A DNA stretch of 64,000 nt from Protostelium mycophagum (lineage: Eukaryota; Evosea; Variosea; Protosteliida; Protosteliaceae). The stretch spans positions 46,871 through 110,870 of the forward strand of contig KV920962.1 of assembly GCA_002081555.1 (NCBI GenBank), read 5' to 3'. Shown piece by piece: positions 33,283 to 46,070 of this stretch. Numbering within the stretch: position 1 is the first letter of the stretch; the number at the start of each line of letters is the position of its first letter. The position numbers and the translations under genes are program-made. Under the pieces are notes generated by a model. The model was not told where the DNA came from and ran no database searches. It was given only the letters and a program-made list of their open reading frames with translations.

Positions 33283-34110
33283 TCAAAAGAGGGTGATAGC
33301 TACCATTAAGACCATAGAGATCGCAGTGAGAGTTGCAGCATCAGACGGTGTCGAGGTAACTCTGGTAGGTTGTTTCGAATCTCTGTTCAATTCGGCGGTG
33401 CAGGTAACAGAGCCTGAGATGAAGCAACTGATTGATGCAGAGTTCGTGGTGGAGAGAGTTCCTTTGCATCCGTTGAGAGCAGAAGACACACCCTTGAAGG
33501 TGGTAGGTGTGTCCTCCAAGACAAGTCCTCCAGCGAAAGTTTTTGTGTTGAGAGGTGTAAATAGGTATATTGTCTTATTCACTTGAGTGACATCGTAAGC
33601 AGTATCAAAGGCAGAGACGGCACATTTGACGTTGGATACGGCCCATCTGCCGGACAGATCGGTGAGGGATGGTACGACTGTGGGCGGTACGACTGTGGGT
33701 GCTACTCCTCTATTCAAATTGGCAGTGCAGACGGCTGCCTTCTGCCCCTGGATGGGGATATTGCAGATGATCTGTCCAGCGTCGGCCTTCGCTGTACCAT
33801 GGCAGAATGCAAGTGCGGAAGAGATGCCGACAAAAGATCCGTTTGTGTACTCTCTCACAAGACCTCCGGCAAAATTTGCGGTGACGGGAGCGAAGAGAAA
33901 GAGTGTGGTGTTGACGAATTGGACGTTGTAAGCGGAATCGAAGATGTTGGGCACAGCGCAGTTCACTTTAGCGACGCTCCATTTTCCTGATAAGTTCGGC
34001 ACGGTGATTTGAGTTCCTGTAGTGGCGGCGACGACTTGAGCGTCACGGTCCATTTGTGTTGCGGCAGACGCAAGAGCAATAGCAAAGATCACTGCGATGA
34101 AGCTTCTCAT
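33283..34110 (-). CDS. Secreted two-repeat protein, probably surface-anchored
   Basis: A single exon of 275 codons, unusual here because most genes are split. The ATG at 34110 starts a clear signal peptide (MRSFIAVIFAIALASAATQ). Two tandem homologous units follow at about residues 38-128 and 148-245. Each begins LSG(K/R)W.V..VxCAV and contains FDxAYxV, an LF(A/T)P segment, FAGGLV and GxSSALxxC, with matching cysteines. The LSGKW start is reminiscent of lipocalin or MORN-free cell-surface units, but I cannot assign a family. The C-terminus is hydrophobic (TLTAISMVLMVAITLF) after a Ser/Thr-rich linker, consistent with a GPI-anchor signal. Extracellular location is well supported; function is not. 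Confidence 0.85.
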   Translation of the reverse strand: MRSFIAVIFAIALASAATQMDRDAQVVAATTGTQITVPNLSGKWSVAKVNCAVPNIFDSAYNVQFVNTTLFLFAPVTANFAGGLVREYTNGSFVGISSALAFCHGTAKADAGQIICNIPIQGQKAAVCTANLNRGVAPTVVPPTVVPSLTDLSGRWAVSNVKCAVSAFDTAYDVTQVNKTIYLFTPLNTKTFAGGLVLEDTPTTFKGVSSALNGCKGTLSTTNSASISCFISGSVTCTAELNRDSKQPTRVTSTPSDAATLTAISMVLMVAITLF

Positions 34111-34345
34111 CTCTTCTGTGTTCGACTTGAGAATAATGAACGTTGTGTATAAAGAGAAACTTCCATTCCGGTTTCTGACGAAAAATGTAGTTGGCCACTT
34201 TCCGGAACTTTTGGCTTCGGAATTTCCGACAGAACCATATTCTCGTCAGACAGTGAAGGACGAAGTTTCGCTGTCAACGGCGGACCTCTGCCTCTTCCCC
34301 AGAAAAAGACAGTACCGCCTGTTTATGTACAAAATTACTACATAT

Positions 34346-37300
34346 TCACCGCCTTCTACTCGATCTCATCTCAGCCTCAATCTGATAGAATGACTCTATA
34401 TCTCTATCTGTACTGTCTTCTCCAGTAACGGAAGACATTCTGGACGAGCGTGTGCTGCTGTTGTGTTCTTTCAAACTTCTCGCACTGCTCGGGCGGCTCG
34501 AAGTGAGGTCAACCTCAGTGATGTCTTCGGTCTGTTTTTTCCGTGGACTTGACCTATTTAGTTGAATACAGCAATAAGAATGTTAAGACATACTCTGGTG
34601 TGCTTCTCTTTTCGGCCCAGTTATCCGTGGATCCTCTTGGTGTCTTTCTTCCTTCTGATTTTGTGAGATCTTCGCTTCGACGAGGTGATGACGTGGCGGG
34701 GGGTAGAGCTTGTACGATGTACACTGTCTGATGACGTCAACTTGGTTTTCTTTTTGTGATCATTTTTTGGCGCCAAAAAGACACTTTCAAATTTGAAATG
34801 ACCATACCTGATACCACTGTTGGAAATCCTGATCAATCTTGGACTTATTCCTTCGTAAATTGGCCTCTATATTCTTCTGTTCTGACATCATTTGTCGTAA
34901 TTCTGCACTTACTTCTTTATGCCTATTTTATATTAATAAAATTCAAATGGAAAGGATATACTATTCAAATGAGGAAAACACCTACTCTTTTTTCTGTTGA
35001 TTTATGATCGATTTCATTTGAATAATTTGTGGATCTTTTTCTATTTGCGCATTGTCTTCCTCTGAAATCTATATTTACTCAGTGTTTATTTCATTCTATC
35101 CCAATGCATTCTTGGTGATGATCGCATCACGGTAATTACCGTGTGAAAAAACGAGATACCTCGCCACTATCTTTTGAACTCATCTTTATGGCGATTCCGA
35201 CTTTTCTTCTTAGTTTTAATAATTCTTGCGTCTTTTCTTCAATCTCGCTCCTCAAATTTCGGAGTTTGTTTCCATTTTCTTTGAGCGCAGCACACCTACC
35301 AAATATTCATTCTCTACAAACTTCTGGAAAAATGTTGTATTAATTGAATTCTAAAATAATCGAATTGAAATTTTAGAGAGTGTGGATGACCTCTTTTGGT
35401 TTTCGCGGTAATTGTCATTGTGAATTTGCACATCAGGTGTTGCCTTATAAAAAATGCTTCTGGCTTGTGATATGTCATCCTCTGTAGATTGTAATCTTGA
35501 TATCTTGCTGCAATCTATTGTGGGATTGTTCTGTGCGTCTTTTTCCCGGAGAGTTTTGTCCTTATTTATGACCCCGGTTTCGCGCAATATCTTCTCTACA
35601 CGCATTTTTTGTGATAAATCTGGTTGCTGAAAATTATTATTATCATATTATTATTATTTTATCATTGTCCATCAAATATGATAGGTAGATGCCTATGTAA
35701 ATACATTTGTGTAACAAACATCCACTTGCGAGTTTTCCTCGAACACAACAACAATCATCAATAAAAAGACTTCTTGGATGAAAACAACCTTCTTCGTACT
35801 ATCTTCGCCTTTGACTACGTGACCACCTTTGATAATATCGGGACCTTCTCCTCTTAACAGTTGATTTAGAATGTCTATCTGCTTCTCTTTCTCTGCTAAC
35901 ATCTGCCGTAACTCATCCACCTCCCTTCTTCCTTGTCCTCTCATCAACTCATCCACTCTATGTTTATAATTCAACGTGACCACCTTTTCTTGTCATTCTG
36001 ATGTACTCGTATCAATATAAAAATACATACCTTCATGATCCTGAAGCATTCTTTTGACATAGATATATCCCCAATGATTAATCCTTCATTCGTTTTGTCC
36101 TCCAGGTATTCGTTCACTTGGTCTTCACATCTGGATTATTTTTAATCATCGTTAAATAGAGTTATGTTTGTGGTTCCGGAAATGTCGTCTGATGCATTTG
36201 TACCGCAGTATTCATTTGTGTTGCGGCTCTGCCGCATGCTTATTCACTCCCGCATGCGCATTCTGAATTATGTCGGCGGCTTTGTCGTATTCCATGACCC
36301 GAACAATATTTTCGTGATGAAATAAAAACCCACTGTCTCCTCTCCTCTGCAGTCAACTCTCGTTGTTCTTGCGTACCGCCATTGGCCGTGATGGTCTCCT
36401 TCAATTGTACAATTTGCTTTCGGAGTTTTGCGATCATCAAGTGTGGATGTAGCTCTTCATTGATGATGGCGTCGTTCGAGACTTGACTGACTCTCTTTGC
36501 GAATTTCAATGTGGATATGGTTTCCTGTATTATTTAATTTTGCAAATGAACACTTTCTCCCCATTTTGTTCATAAACTACATCGATGTAGAACAGTTCTG
36601 TTTTTGACAGAGTTTTTGTTGACATCATGGTGATATATTCATACGAAATTTCGGGTAATGACATCATGATGACATACATGTATAAATTCTTGTTCAAATG
36701 AACAAGTGGCAATCATGCTCGTCTTACAATTTCCTCCCAATGAATCCTTGAGTACATGCGTGATCTTGGAGTTTCTGTATGGGACGTGTGATGATTTCCC
36801 GCCTTTTTTCTTACGTAATGCGTTAACGACTTGTTCTAAATATAGAAGGGATTTATTGATGTTTGTGGCCTCGCGAAAAGCGACACCTGATGATGTCAGA
36901 CGTGAAACGTCTTACCGCGAAATCACGGTAACCTAACGAGTCCAATCCATTGTTCATATCGATTTCTTGCTTAAAAACAAAATTACCATTTCTGGGGAAA
37001 AAACAAATAAAATATAAAATAAATAAAATTCATTAATAAAATTACCAGTAGTTCCAGTCCTCGATGTCCTCTCGGAACCAGCCAAGTCCACCAGATTCAA
37101 CTTTGACCTCCTTATGAAATCTGCACCTTCTTCTCTTGCCTCTATATGTATCGTGAAGACACAATGAGATCTAGAACTCGTGGGATTCATCGTTGTCTCT
37201 GCAATCATACGATTATTGTCCCCAGTGAAGAGCAAGTTCAAAGCTGGAAAATGGTTATTTGTCTTTGTAATTGTTGTGGATTTATATTCTTACCATCATC

Positions 37301-38201
37301 TTGATTGACGATTGGGTGTTTGTTTAAATTGATGAAAAATAATTCCCCATTCTGGCTCTCCCTCAACTCAACACGACTGAAAACATTAGTTCACGCTCAT
37401 ACAATATTTTTTTGTAGAGAGACTCACGGGAGTTCTTCCAGCTGTTGTGCATTGTGGTTGACGTCTAAGAGGTCGTACATCTGCTCATTGTATATCTCTA
37501 GATATGATATCTGCGCTGAAAACATCTTGTGTGTCCTCTGAAAGGATTTAAATCATGTGGAAATGTGAGGTGACACAACAGAAACCATTTTAAAGACATT
37601 CATTATTAAAAATGATCAGGTTGAGGTTACCTCTGAGAACTCGCGAAATAATAGTTCGACTGTTCTTGGTATCAGACCACGATCAGAGAACCTCCTTCCT
37701 CCCGTCATTGAGAAGGTCTTTCCAGATCCCGTCTGTCCATACGCGAACACGGTCGCATTAAACCCATCCAATGCGCTGTCAACTTTAAATTCTCGAAGAT
37801 GGATTGTCTTTCGCTTGTCTGCTCTTTTGATGTGAAATTGAAATTGTCATAAAAGTTGCACATCAAATGAAAACATAGATCACTTCAAACTAACCTGTGC
37901 ACTAGCTTCTTTGCTACCTTCTCAAACACAACCTCTTGTGTGATGTCTGTTGGCAAGATCTCTCCAACTCTGAAGGCCTGTTTGTCCACCGTGTTATTGA
38001 CGGTTCCACCCAAGTTCTCATGCTCTGGCGACCTCACCCAAATTGCATTCTGCTCTGCATCGATCTGAAAGCTTCTTTTGTCAAAATGAACTCTTCCAGT
38101 GGTGATTTCTGCAGAATGCAGCCTTACTTCTGTGATATACGTGGGGAAGGACGTATTCTGACAAATACTTCTATAGAACTAGACTGCTCGCCACCTCCCA
38201 T
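34346..38201 (-). CDS. KIF6: Kinesin-9 family motor, KIF6-like
   Basis: The ATG at 38201 ([20 protein letters not shown]) starts the motor. A 53-nt intron follows, then [19 protein letters not shown], the P-loop exon ([20 protein letters not shown]), [14 protein letters not shown], the [16 protein letters not shown] exon, [37 protein letters not shown] (switch I) and [11 protein letters not shown] (switch II). The neck region [20 protein letters not shown] and the 'DNNRMIAET' segment are specific for kinesin-9. The tail from about 36000 to 34346 is coiled-coil ([20 protein letters not shown]) and ends in a Ser/Arg-rich stretch. Kinesin-9 proteins are ciliary/flagellar in known organisms, which suggests this organism makes cilia. 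It is divergent from the myosin gene, 124 bp apart. Confidence 0.92.
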
Positions 38202-38325
38202 TGTAACATCGGTTCATTTGATCTGTCCAAAATTGGAAACTCGTAAAATCTAAACATCATCTTGGGACTACAACGCGAATCCTCACCGTTTCCGAGCAGC
38301 AGCCAGACCAGACCAGACCATCACC
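38202..38325. promoter_or_regulatory. Shared divergent promoter, KIF6 and myosin
   Basis: A 124-bp span between the two start codons. It includes a short tandem agaccagacc repeat near 38302-38320. It pairs two motor genes on opposite strands; co-regulation is possible but not shown. Confidence 0.4.
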
Positions 38326-41300
38326 ATGTCTGTACCTTTAGAACAGGGGCAGAAAATCTTCTTCTACCACCCACAAGTAGGTCTCAATTGTTTCGACGGC
38401 TGTATGATTTACTCAACACACTATGATACATGCGATCCTTGTTCTTCGCAAATCTATACGGATCTATTGGATTCAGATGCTATATAATATCTTGCACCCA
38501 TCAGATTCACGAGGGCAGACTGCGCTAAACATTGATGACATATCTTATATTCTTTAGGATGCCTGGAAATTGGGAGAAGTGAGTGGAGTGGGTGCAAAAA
38601 GCATGATGGTCATGTCAGGGGACGAAGAACATAGCGTAAAATCGGCTAACATCCATGTATTAACTCCCGGTGATAAGCTGGAAATCGTAGATGACATGCT
38701 AAAGGTAGTTGATCAACGTCACTCTGACATTTTCATCTCATTCTGAATGATTGATGATGTACACAGCTCAACGAATTGCACGAGTCCACTTTACTTCATA
38801 ACATCAGGTCCCGTTACATAGACAATCAAGTGAGTTCTCATCCTCCCACATTTTCAATGACATTCTAAAGGTGTACACTTACGTCGGTCCCATCGTGATC
38901 GCAGTAAACCCCTTCCAGAGATTACCTCTATACACTGAAGAGGTCATACAAGCCTACAGGTGATCATAATTACTCATTGAAGACCTGCATCATGATGGTC
39001 ATGGACATTCTATTCACATATATCACACGTAAGAAAAATAAAATATGCAGAAAAAAAGGGCTGGGATCGGATCTGCCACCACACATCTTCGCCATTGCGG
39101 ATGCAGCCTATGATACCCTGTTGAGAAATAACAAGAGCCAGTCGGTGTTGATCAGTGGTGAGTCTGGTGCAGGAAAGACGGAGACCACAAAGTACCTCAT
39201 GAAATATCTCGGTATGAATTTATTTTTATTTAATCTATTTATATATATTTATTTTTCAGGTGACATTGCCGGAGTAAAGAGAGTCGGAGAGGCTAATATC
39301 CAGAACAGAATCATGCAAGCTAATCCAATACTAGAGGCATTCGGTAATGCCAAGACCCTGCGTAACAATAACTCTTCTCGTTTTGGTAAATTCATCAAGG
39401 TGACATTTCTTTTCAGAATATATTGAATTTATTTCTGATTTATTTATTTTTCAGATCCAATTTGACCAGAGTGGATTTTTGACAGGAGCCCAAATCACGA
39501 ATTATCTATTGGAAAGATCAAGAGTGGCGAAGCAAGCCATAGGAGAAAGAAACTATCACGTATTCTACCAGGTGAATATTTATGTATTGTTTTCATATAC
39601 TTAAAGATTAATATATTTCGAGTTGTTGAGTGGAGCAAGTGCAGAGTTAAGAGAGCAATTGAAGTTACAGAATCCCGAAGATTTTCATTACTTGCGCCAA
39701 TCAGGTCTTCATTCTATTTTATATAGAAGCAAATTAATTTTTACAGGAATGTTTGACCTTGGGGAAGATGAAGACGAATCTACAAACTTTAGAGATTTGC
39801 TGGAAGCTTTTGCTGTTGTTGGTCTACAGAGCGTCGAGGTGATTATTTTAGTATATTGGTATCTTTGATGAATGTACTTTGCATAGTTTGGAATTTAGTG
39901 AATAAAATATTAATGGGAATATACAAGAGCAGCAAATTGTGGTACACCTTGTCTTTGCCACAGTTGAAGATATCAGTGTTAATACACTCTATAAGCTGCG
40001 GCAGAGCCCGCAAATTCTGAAAGTAATATGTACACTCCGGTACAGATCTTCCACAACACAAATGATGATCAATACATTTATCAAAACCCATAATAGTATT
40101 CACACATGACTTGAAAATAAATAGATCAGGTTCGTTCAATCTTGAGGGTTGTGGCTGGAATACTTCACCTCGGAAACGTCAATTTCTTATTAGACAATAC
40201 AAAGACATGGCACACGGCAGTGGTGTCTAATAGGCCGATATTAGCCTTGGCAGCAGAACTATTAGGTGTTGACCCGAAGAAAATGGAGTTTAACTTGGTC
40301 AACAGACGCAACCTCATCAAGGTGCTTACTTCTATCAAATTTTAGAAGCAAGTATATAGATGTTGATGGATACAACACAAAGAACTTGACACTCATTCTA
40401 AAATAATGAAAACAGGGTGAATATTTTGTGGTGGCTTTAGATCTACAACAGAGTATGGACAACCGAGACTCTCTGGCAAAGTCATTATACGGGGCCACAT
40501 TCAACTGGTTGGTGAAGAGGATCAATGAGTCCCTGGAGTCCGATGAGTCCCCTGTCTTTATTGGACTTCTCGATATTTTCGGTTTCGAAGCTTTCAAGGT
40601 GATATAATATTTTTATTTTATTTTATTTTATTATTATTTTTGGATTTTAAAAAGATGCATAAAAATGTGAAATCTTTGTTTTTTTTAAAAGGAATTATTT
40701 ATTCTAATAAAATTGATCTTGTCAGGTCAATTCTTTCGAACAGTTTTGCATCAACTTTGCAAATGAGAAGCTTCAACAGCATTACAACAGGCACACATTC
40801 AAATGGGAGATGGAGGCATGTCAAGCTGAGGAGATCGATTACACCAAGATCGATTTTGTGGACAACCAATTGTGTCTCGATCTCATCGAGAAGAAGCCGT
40901 AAGTGTATTTTCTTGCTTTTTTAATTATTTTTAAATTTTAATATATTAATTTTGATGTCCAATTGGATACTATCTGAAACTCTCACTCTTTTTTATTAAA
41001 AATAAATTTTAAAGATTTTATTGAAAGAATTAGATTGGGAGTGATATCCTTACTTGATGAAGAATCAAATTTCCCCAAAGCCACAAATCAATCCTTACTA
41101 CAAAAGCTTGAGACGAACCACGCATCACATCAATATTTCGAGAAACCTAAATTAAGCCAATCTGCATTCATCATTAAACACTATGCTGGTCCCGTCCCAT
41201 ACGAGGTATAGATTTTTCAGAGATTTATTTTTTTCTCTGTATTTATTCCAAGAAAAATAAAATAAAAAATAAAAATTTTAATTTGAACTCAGGTTGCTGG

Positions 41301-43945
41301 ATTTTTGGAGAAGAATAAAGACTCCATTGCGGATGATTTGGTGGAATTAATTCACGGAAGCGAAATTTCCTTCGTGGCCAATTTATTGGAGAAGCCGACT
41401 GCTCCGAAATCATCACAAAATAAGAAGAAAACCACCATCGGGTCAGAATTCAGAAATCAAGTGAGTTCTACAACAGTCGACATTCCAAATCTCTTGACAT
41501 TATTTTGACATTATCTTGACATCTTACTTAGCTGGATGATCTGATGAAATTGATCAACTCCACGGATCCACACTGGATCAGATGCATCAAACCAAATGCC
41601 GCCAAAAAACCAAAGATCTTCACCGGACCAGAAGTACTGACACAATTGAGCTGCGCTGGTGTCTTGGAGACAATTAGAATAAGGAGAAGCGGTTATCCCA
41701 TTCGTATTCAATTTAATGATTTTTTGAAGCGGTTCCGTGTTGTCTTTCCGAAGGTGAGGATTTTTCATTTATTTTGTGGAATGAAGGTTGTATGCTTGTC
41801 TTCCATTTTACTTCTGGCAAGGAAGAGGAAATCAAAACTGTACAGAAATTTTGCAACAAAAATTGGCGGCAGAGCCTCAGAACAAATACACAAACACTGC
41901 AATTATATGATATTATAAATGTACCGTATATATAATATAAATAAGAATAAACACAATGAAAATAACAAGATGGAATAGGTGAAGAAGATAGACGGAAAAA
42001 GCGACAGGACATGCGTCGCGAGCATCTTGGAAGAATTGAAATTAGAGGCCAAAGATTGTCAGCTCGGCCTCACCAAGATATTCTTGCGCTCAGAACAATA
42101 CGAAAAATTGGAGCTATTGAGAAGCGAAAAATTACACATCCCTGCAAATACAATTCAGAGGATGGTTAGAGGATGGCTCGGACGCATTTTCGCCAGAAAA
42201 ACGAGGGCCGCACTGAAAATACAGCGCGTCGCGCGCAGATTTATCGCGAGGTTAAGGTGCGTGATTCTACATTCTCGTCGGCTGTTTTCGATAAGACAAG
42301 TTTTAAATTCAAATAAAAATTGAGTGTTGTAGATGGAAGGAAAGAAGAGATAAGATCATCCGGGCGCAGTCACTGATTAGAATGAGAACGCAGAGGATGA
42401 AATACAGCAGTATGAGAATAATGGCTAAAGAAGCTGCCGAGCTCAAAAAACAAACGGAGGCAGAAGAGAAGAAGCACAACCACAAGTATTTATTTTTTGA
42501 AAGGCGAATTTACATTTCAATAGAGTGAGCACACCTCCAAATATGAGGAGAGAGGCCGATGTACTGGCCGACATACCGACGATCAATCCGACAAGATTTA
42601 ACAAGATGCAACAGCAGCAGAGTAACAACACGAATAATCATATGGATTCAAATCTGGGCATGCTGATGGTTCTGGCGACACTGACTGGCCTCTCTGATCA
42701 AGACGGTAATCATTTTGAATCATTATTTATTACATATTGATAAGATTATTGACCTATTGTATACAATAAATATATATTGACCTATTATATATAATAAATA
42801 TATATTTACCTATTGTATTCATATTTACAGGAATTTCTATGGATAAATTGACGGCAATGGAGGGCACATTAAATTCCGCATTAAATCACATAAGATCATT
42901 GAAAAAGGATTTAATACAGAAGAATAATGCAAACAAAAAAGCAGAGGAGGAACAGGGTAATTTATTCATATTTCTTGAAACTGATGATTTTACAGTACAT
43001 CTTACCAAGCTGAGCAAAAGTAGCAGTGCATCGAAAGGACCACTAAGAACATCCGTCCTTTCATCTGATGTAATCTTTGACCGAGAAAATCATATTCAAG
43101 TTTAAAACTATTGCAGTTATTCCAAGCTCCACAAGAAAATAAAAAACTAGAGAATGAGATGAAAAAGGAAGACCCTGCCGTCACAGAAGATTTCTCAGCA
43201 CCTCCTGTGGCCAAGCAAGAAGATATCATACCTTCTCCCTCTAAACAGGAAGACAAAGAAGACATTCCTCCTCCCTCCCCTCCTAAGCATGTCGCCGCAC
43301 CTCCTGCCCCTCCCAAGCAGGAAGATATCCCTGCTCCCCCTGCTCCCCCTGCCCCTCCCAAGCAGGAAGACATCCCCCCTCCTCCCTCCCCTCCTAAGCA
43401 TGTCGCCGCACCCCCTCCCCCTGCCCCTCCCAAGCAGGAAGATATCCCTGCCCCCCCTGCTCCTCCTAAACAGGAAGACATCCCCCCTCCTCCCTCCCCT
43501 CCTAAACAGGATGGTATTCCCCCTCCTCCAAAGGTTATGCTCCCACCTCCCACGGTACAGGATATCATACCTCCTCCCCCAAGAGATTTGATGATGCCTC
43601 CTCCCATGCTCGAGGATATCATGCCCCCTCCCCCTTTCGTATCACCTGAAGACGTCATGCCACCCCCTCCCTTCAGTGAGGATATCATGCCACCCCCTCC
43701 CTTCAGTGATATCATAGCTCCCCCTCCTCCGATGAGCGTTGTAGATGAGATGACTCCCCCTCCTGTTATGGATGATATTCCTCCACGTGAGTCTTGCAAA
43801 AATATTGTTTATTGAGTATCACAGCACCACCCTTTTAGTTCCTGTCCTACTCCTTTGCGCCGGTAGAAAACTTGAAATCGTTCGACTCTGGAATTTCAGA
43901 AAACTAATCGATAAAATTGGTGTTGGAAGATTGAATCATTGTTGA
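38326..43945 (+). CDS. Unconventional myosin heavy chain with IQ motifs and proline-rich tail
   Basis: The ATG at 38326 ([17 protein letters not shown]) precedes an SH3-like N-terminal segment, then [19 protein letters not shown], the P-loop [20 protein letters not shown], switch I ([15 protein letters not shown]), switch II ([10 protein letters not shown]), the [19 protein letters not shown] segment and the RCIKPN exon. At least two IQ motifs follow ([33 protein letters not shown]). A short helical region comes next, then about 200 residues of [11 protein letters not shown]-type repeats (43255-43790). The last exon after about 43790 is provisional; an unspliced stop lies at 43815. Proline-rich tails can bind SH3 domains or profilin; that is inference. 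I cannot place the class. It is likely an actin motor for cargo or membrane. Confidence 0.9.
43255..43790 (+). repeat. Imperfect Pro-rich coding repeat in myosin tail
   Basis: Tandem units of about 30-60 bp encode [24 protein letters not shown] and [12 protein letters not shown] variants. The antisense strand is therefore open and Gly-rich, which is a shadow. Confidence 0.85.
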
Positions 43946-44147
43946 CTTCAAGATGATTCAATTCTGTAGAGATGAGTGTAAATCACAAGTAGTGAACTAT
44001 CTTTGCCACTCTGGAATGACAACTGTGGGACAACAATCTCCTCCACAACTGCGAGCCACCGATTCTGGGTTCGATCCCCATGATCACAACAACTTCACAC
44101 ACTGTCCAAGCAACAAAGAAGTGATGAATAAAGGGGGCGATAAATAT

Positions 44148-46058
44148 TTATACTATGACATTGATGGCCCTGGGCATCATAGTACACTTGAATGGTGTCT
44201 TTCCTTTTAACTCTCCATCAATATCTAATAACTCCTCTGCTACTTCAGGTTCATCTGTTATTATCCCTAGTATTATTCATCACACTATCCATAATGATAT
44301 ATACCCATAATGATATATATACCCATAATGATATATATATATGATATTTACCTGGGGTGTCTGGATACGTATGTTCGCCGAAGGGAATCAAAGAAAAACT
44401 TCGGACCTAAATATAGTTAAGTGGGTATAATGGATGATGATTTATAGAGGCAGTGAATGGAAAGTAAATATATATTTATATATCTATTTGATTACAGAGA
44501 AGAATGAAGATGGAAAAGAAATAGAATATTGTTGACATCTGAAAATGTAAAAAATAACCTGGTAATAATCGACAAAATCGAGTTGAGTGTGAGAGCCGTC
44601 GTAAACGCGTTTGAAAAGTGACACAAGATCTGACATCTTCCCAGATCTGATCAATAGGAGATCTATCAAACCATCGTTGATCTTCGCATCAGGTACCATC
44701 TTCATTCCTTTTAATGTAGACATGATGTTGTTCGCAACCAGCAGTGAAAATTGTCCACGGACTTCGAAAAATTTGCCGTCTAGGGCGAGTGAATATTGTA
44801 TTCGAGGTTGTATATATTTATTTAAATATTGTTTCAATGTACATATTTATTTAAATGTTGTATATCCCTATCATATGAAATACTCACCTTTATCCACCAA
44901 TTCAAAAATAGCTTCTGTTGTGGTACCTCGCATTAATTCTAAAGCTGCGGCAGTAGAATATCTGATTGCTTTGCCCATCCAGCGGAGCCTCTCTGCCGTG
45001 ACATTTATCTTACTCCCCATACCCCAGTGAACACTATTGAAACTATAGACTGTCTCATCCACTATTAATCAATCAGTTATTCCATTTATTATTCTGCATT
45101 GTAGAGAAATTAGAACAATATAATAGAAATAAATAACCTGTCGGGAAATAAATACGGGCCAAATCGATCTTGACGGTGACGCCTCTCAGCACCGATTTTA
45201 TGCAAGAACTCATACGGTTGTTACCCTGTAACTCTAACGCAAATGAATTTCCTATTGGCACGTCAATATTTGTTGGTTAAATATATCTATCAATTTTACA
45301 ATATATTAATTATCTTCGCGCAGGCTTTAAATCAGAATCCTCACAAATAAAAGAGTCCATTAGAACAATAAAGAACAATAAAGATATACCTGTTCCGCCT
45401 GGTAATACAGCGAGCGCTACACGTTGTAAAGCGTCATCTTTTCTCCTCATGAACCCGTTCAAACATTCGTGAAATGTGCCATCCCCTCCTAAGAAGCACA
45501 ACACATCAACGCCATCCAATGGTATGTCCTAATTCCTTTAATCTCTCCTTTGAGTATTTATTCATTCATCTGATTATTGTATAATATTAATATACTCAAT
45601 TATATGTATAAAATATAAACATAAATTTAATTTGAATAAAAATGAGAGATACACATACTCTAGCAATTTCTTCACCGTGACCTCTTCTTTCGGTCATGAG
45701 CATCTGTACCTGCACTCCATGTGCCTGTAATATGGATTCTGTCTTCTTTGCCAACCTTTCCCCCTTCTGCGCACCAGACTTTGGGTTGTAGACAATCGCT
45801 ACTTTCCGCACCTGGACGAACATTAACCACCAACATTAATCACCAACATTAATCACCAACATTAATCTTCAATAAACAGTCCGTAAAATTCATTTTATGG
45901 ATAGAACACGCATAAAAAAGCCGACAGCAGAACCAATAGATTTGTAAGCACACCTGTATCTGTTGTGCGCCTGAAGGCCTCATTATGGTCGGTGGCATTA
46001 AATCATCCAATTTGCTTGGGTCCAACATCTCCTTCAGATGGTCACTTACGTTCGTCAT
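44148..46058 (-). CDS. Sphingosine/diacylglycerol kinase-family lipid kinase
   Basis: The ATG at 46058 (MTNVSDHLKEMLDPSKLDDL) leads to the DAGK catalytic domain: VRKVAIVYNPKSGAQKGERL, then GVDVLCFLGGDGTFHECLNG (nucleotide-binding GGDGT) and VLPGGTGNSFALELQGN across an intron. The C-terminal half includes YSFNSVHWGMGSKINVTAER, FSLLVANNIMSTLKGMKMVP and AKINDGLIDLLLIRSG. The last exons read VRSFSLIPFGEHTYPDTP and LLDIDGELKGKTPFKC, with a stop at 44148-44150. GxGS and DGxxD motifs fit sphingosine kinase or a ceramide/YegS-like kinase; the exact lipid substrate is not resolved. The enzyme is probably cytosolic and recruited to membranes. Introns contain AT-rich tandem repeats (44290-44345, 45829-45870). 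Confidence 0.88.
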
Positions 46059-46070
46059 ATTGAGTCAACT

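Noticed and set aside
38100-38201. A 32-nt first intron in KIF6
   Set aside because: A 53-nt intron with a GTAAGG donor gives a better match to kinesin N-termini.
43002-43799. 265-codon Gly-rich ORF on the minus strand
   Set aside because: It is the antisense shadow of the Pro-rich myosin tail; the plus-strand frame is continuous with the IQ-motif exons.
44010-44090. Possible complete tRNA at the T-arm match
   Set aside because: The candidate acceptor strands do not pair, the last T-stem pair is mismatched and no anticodon arm forms.
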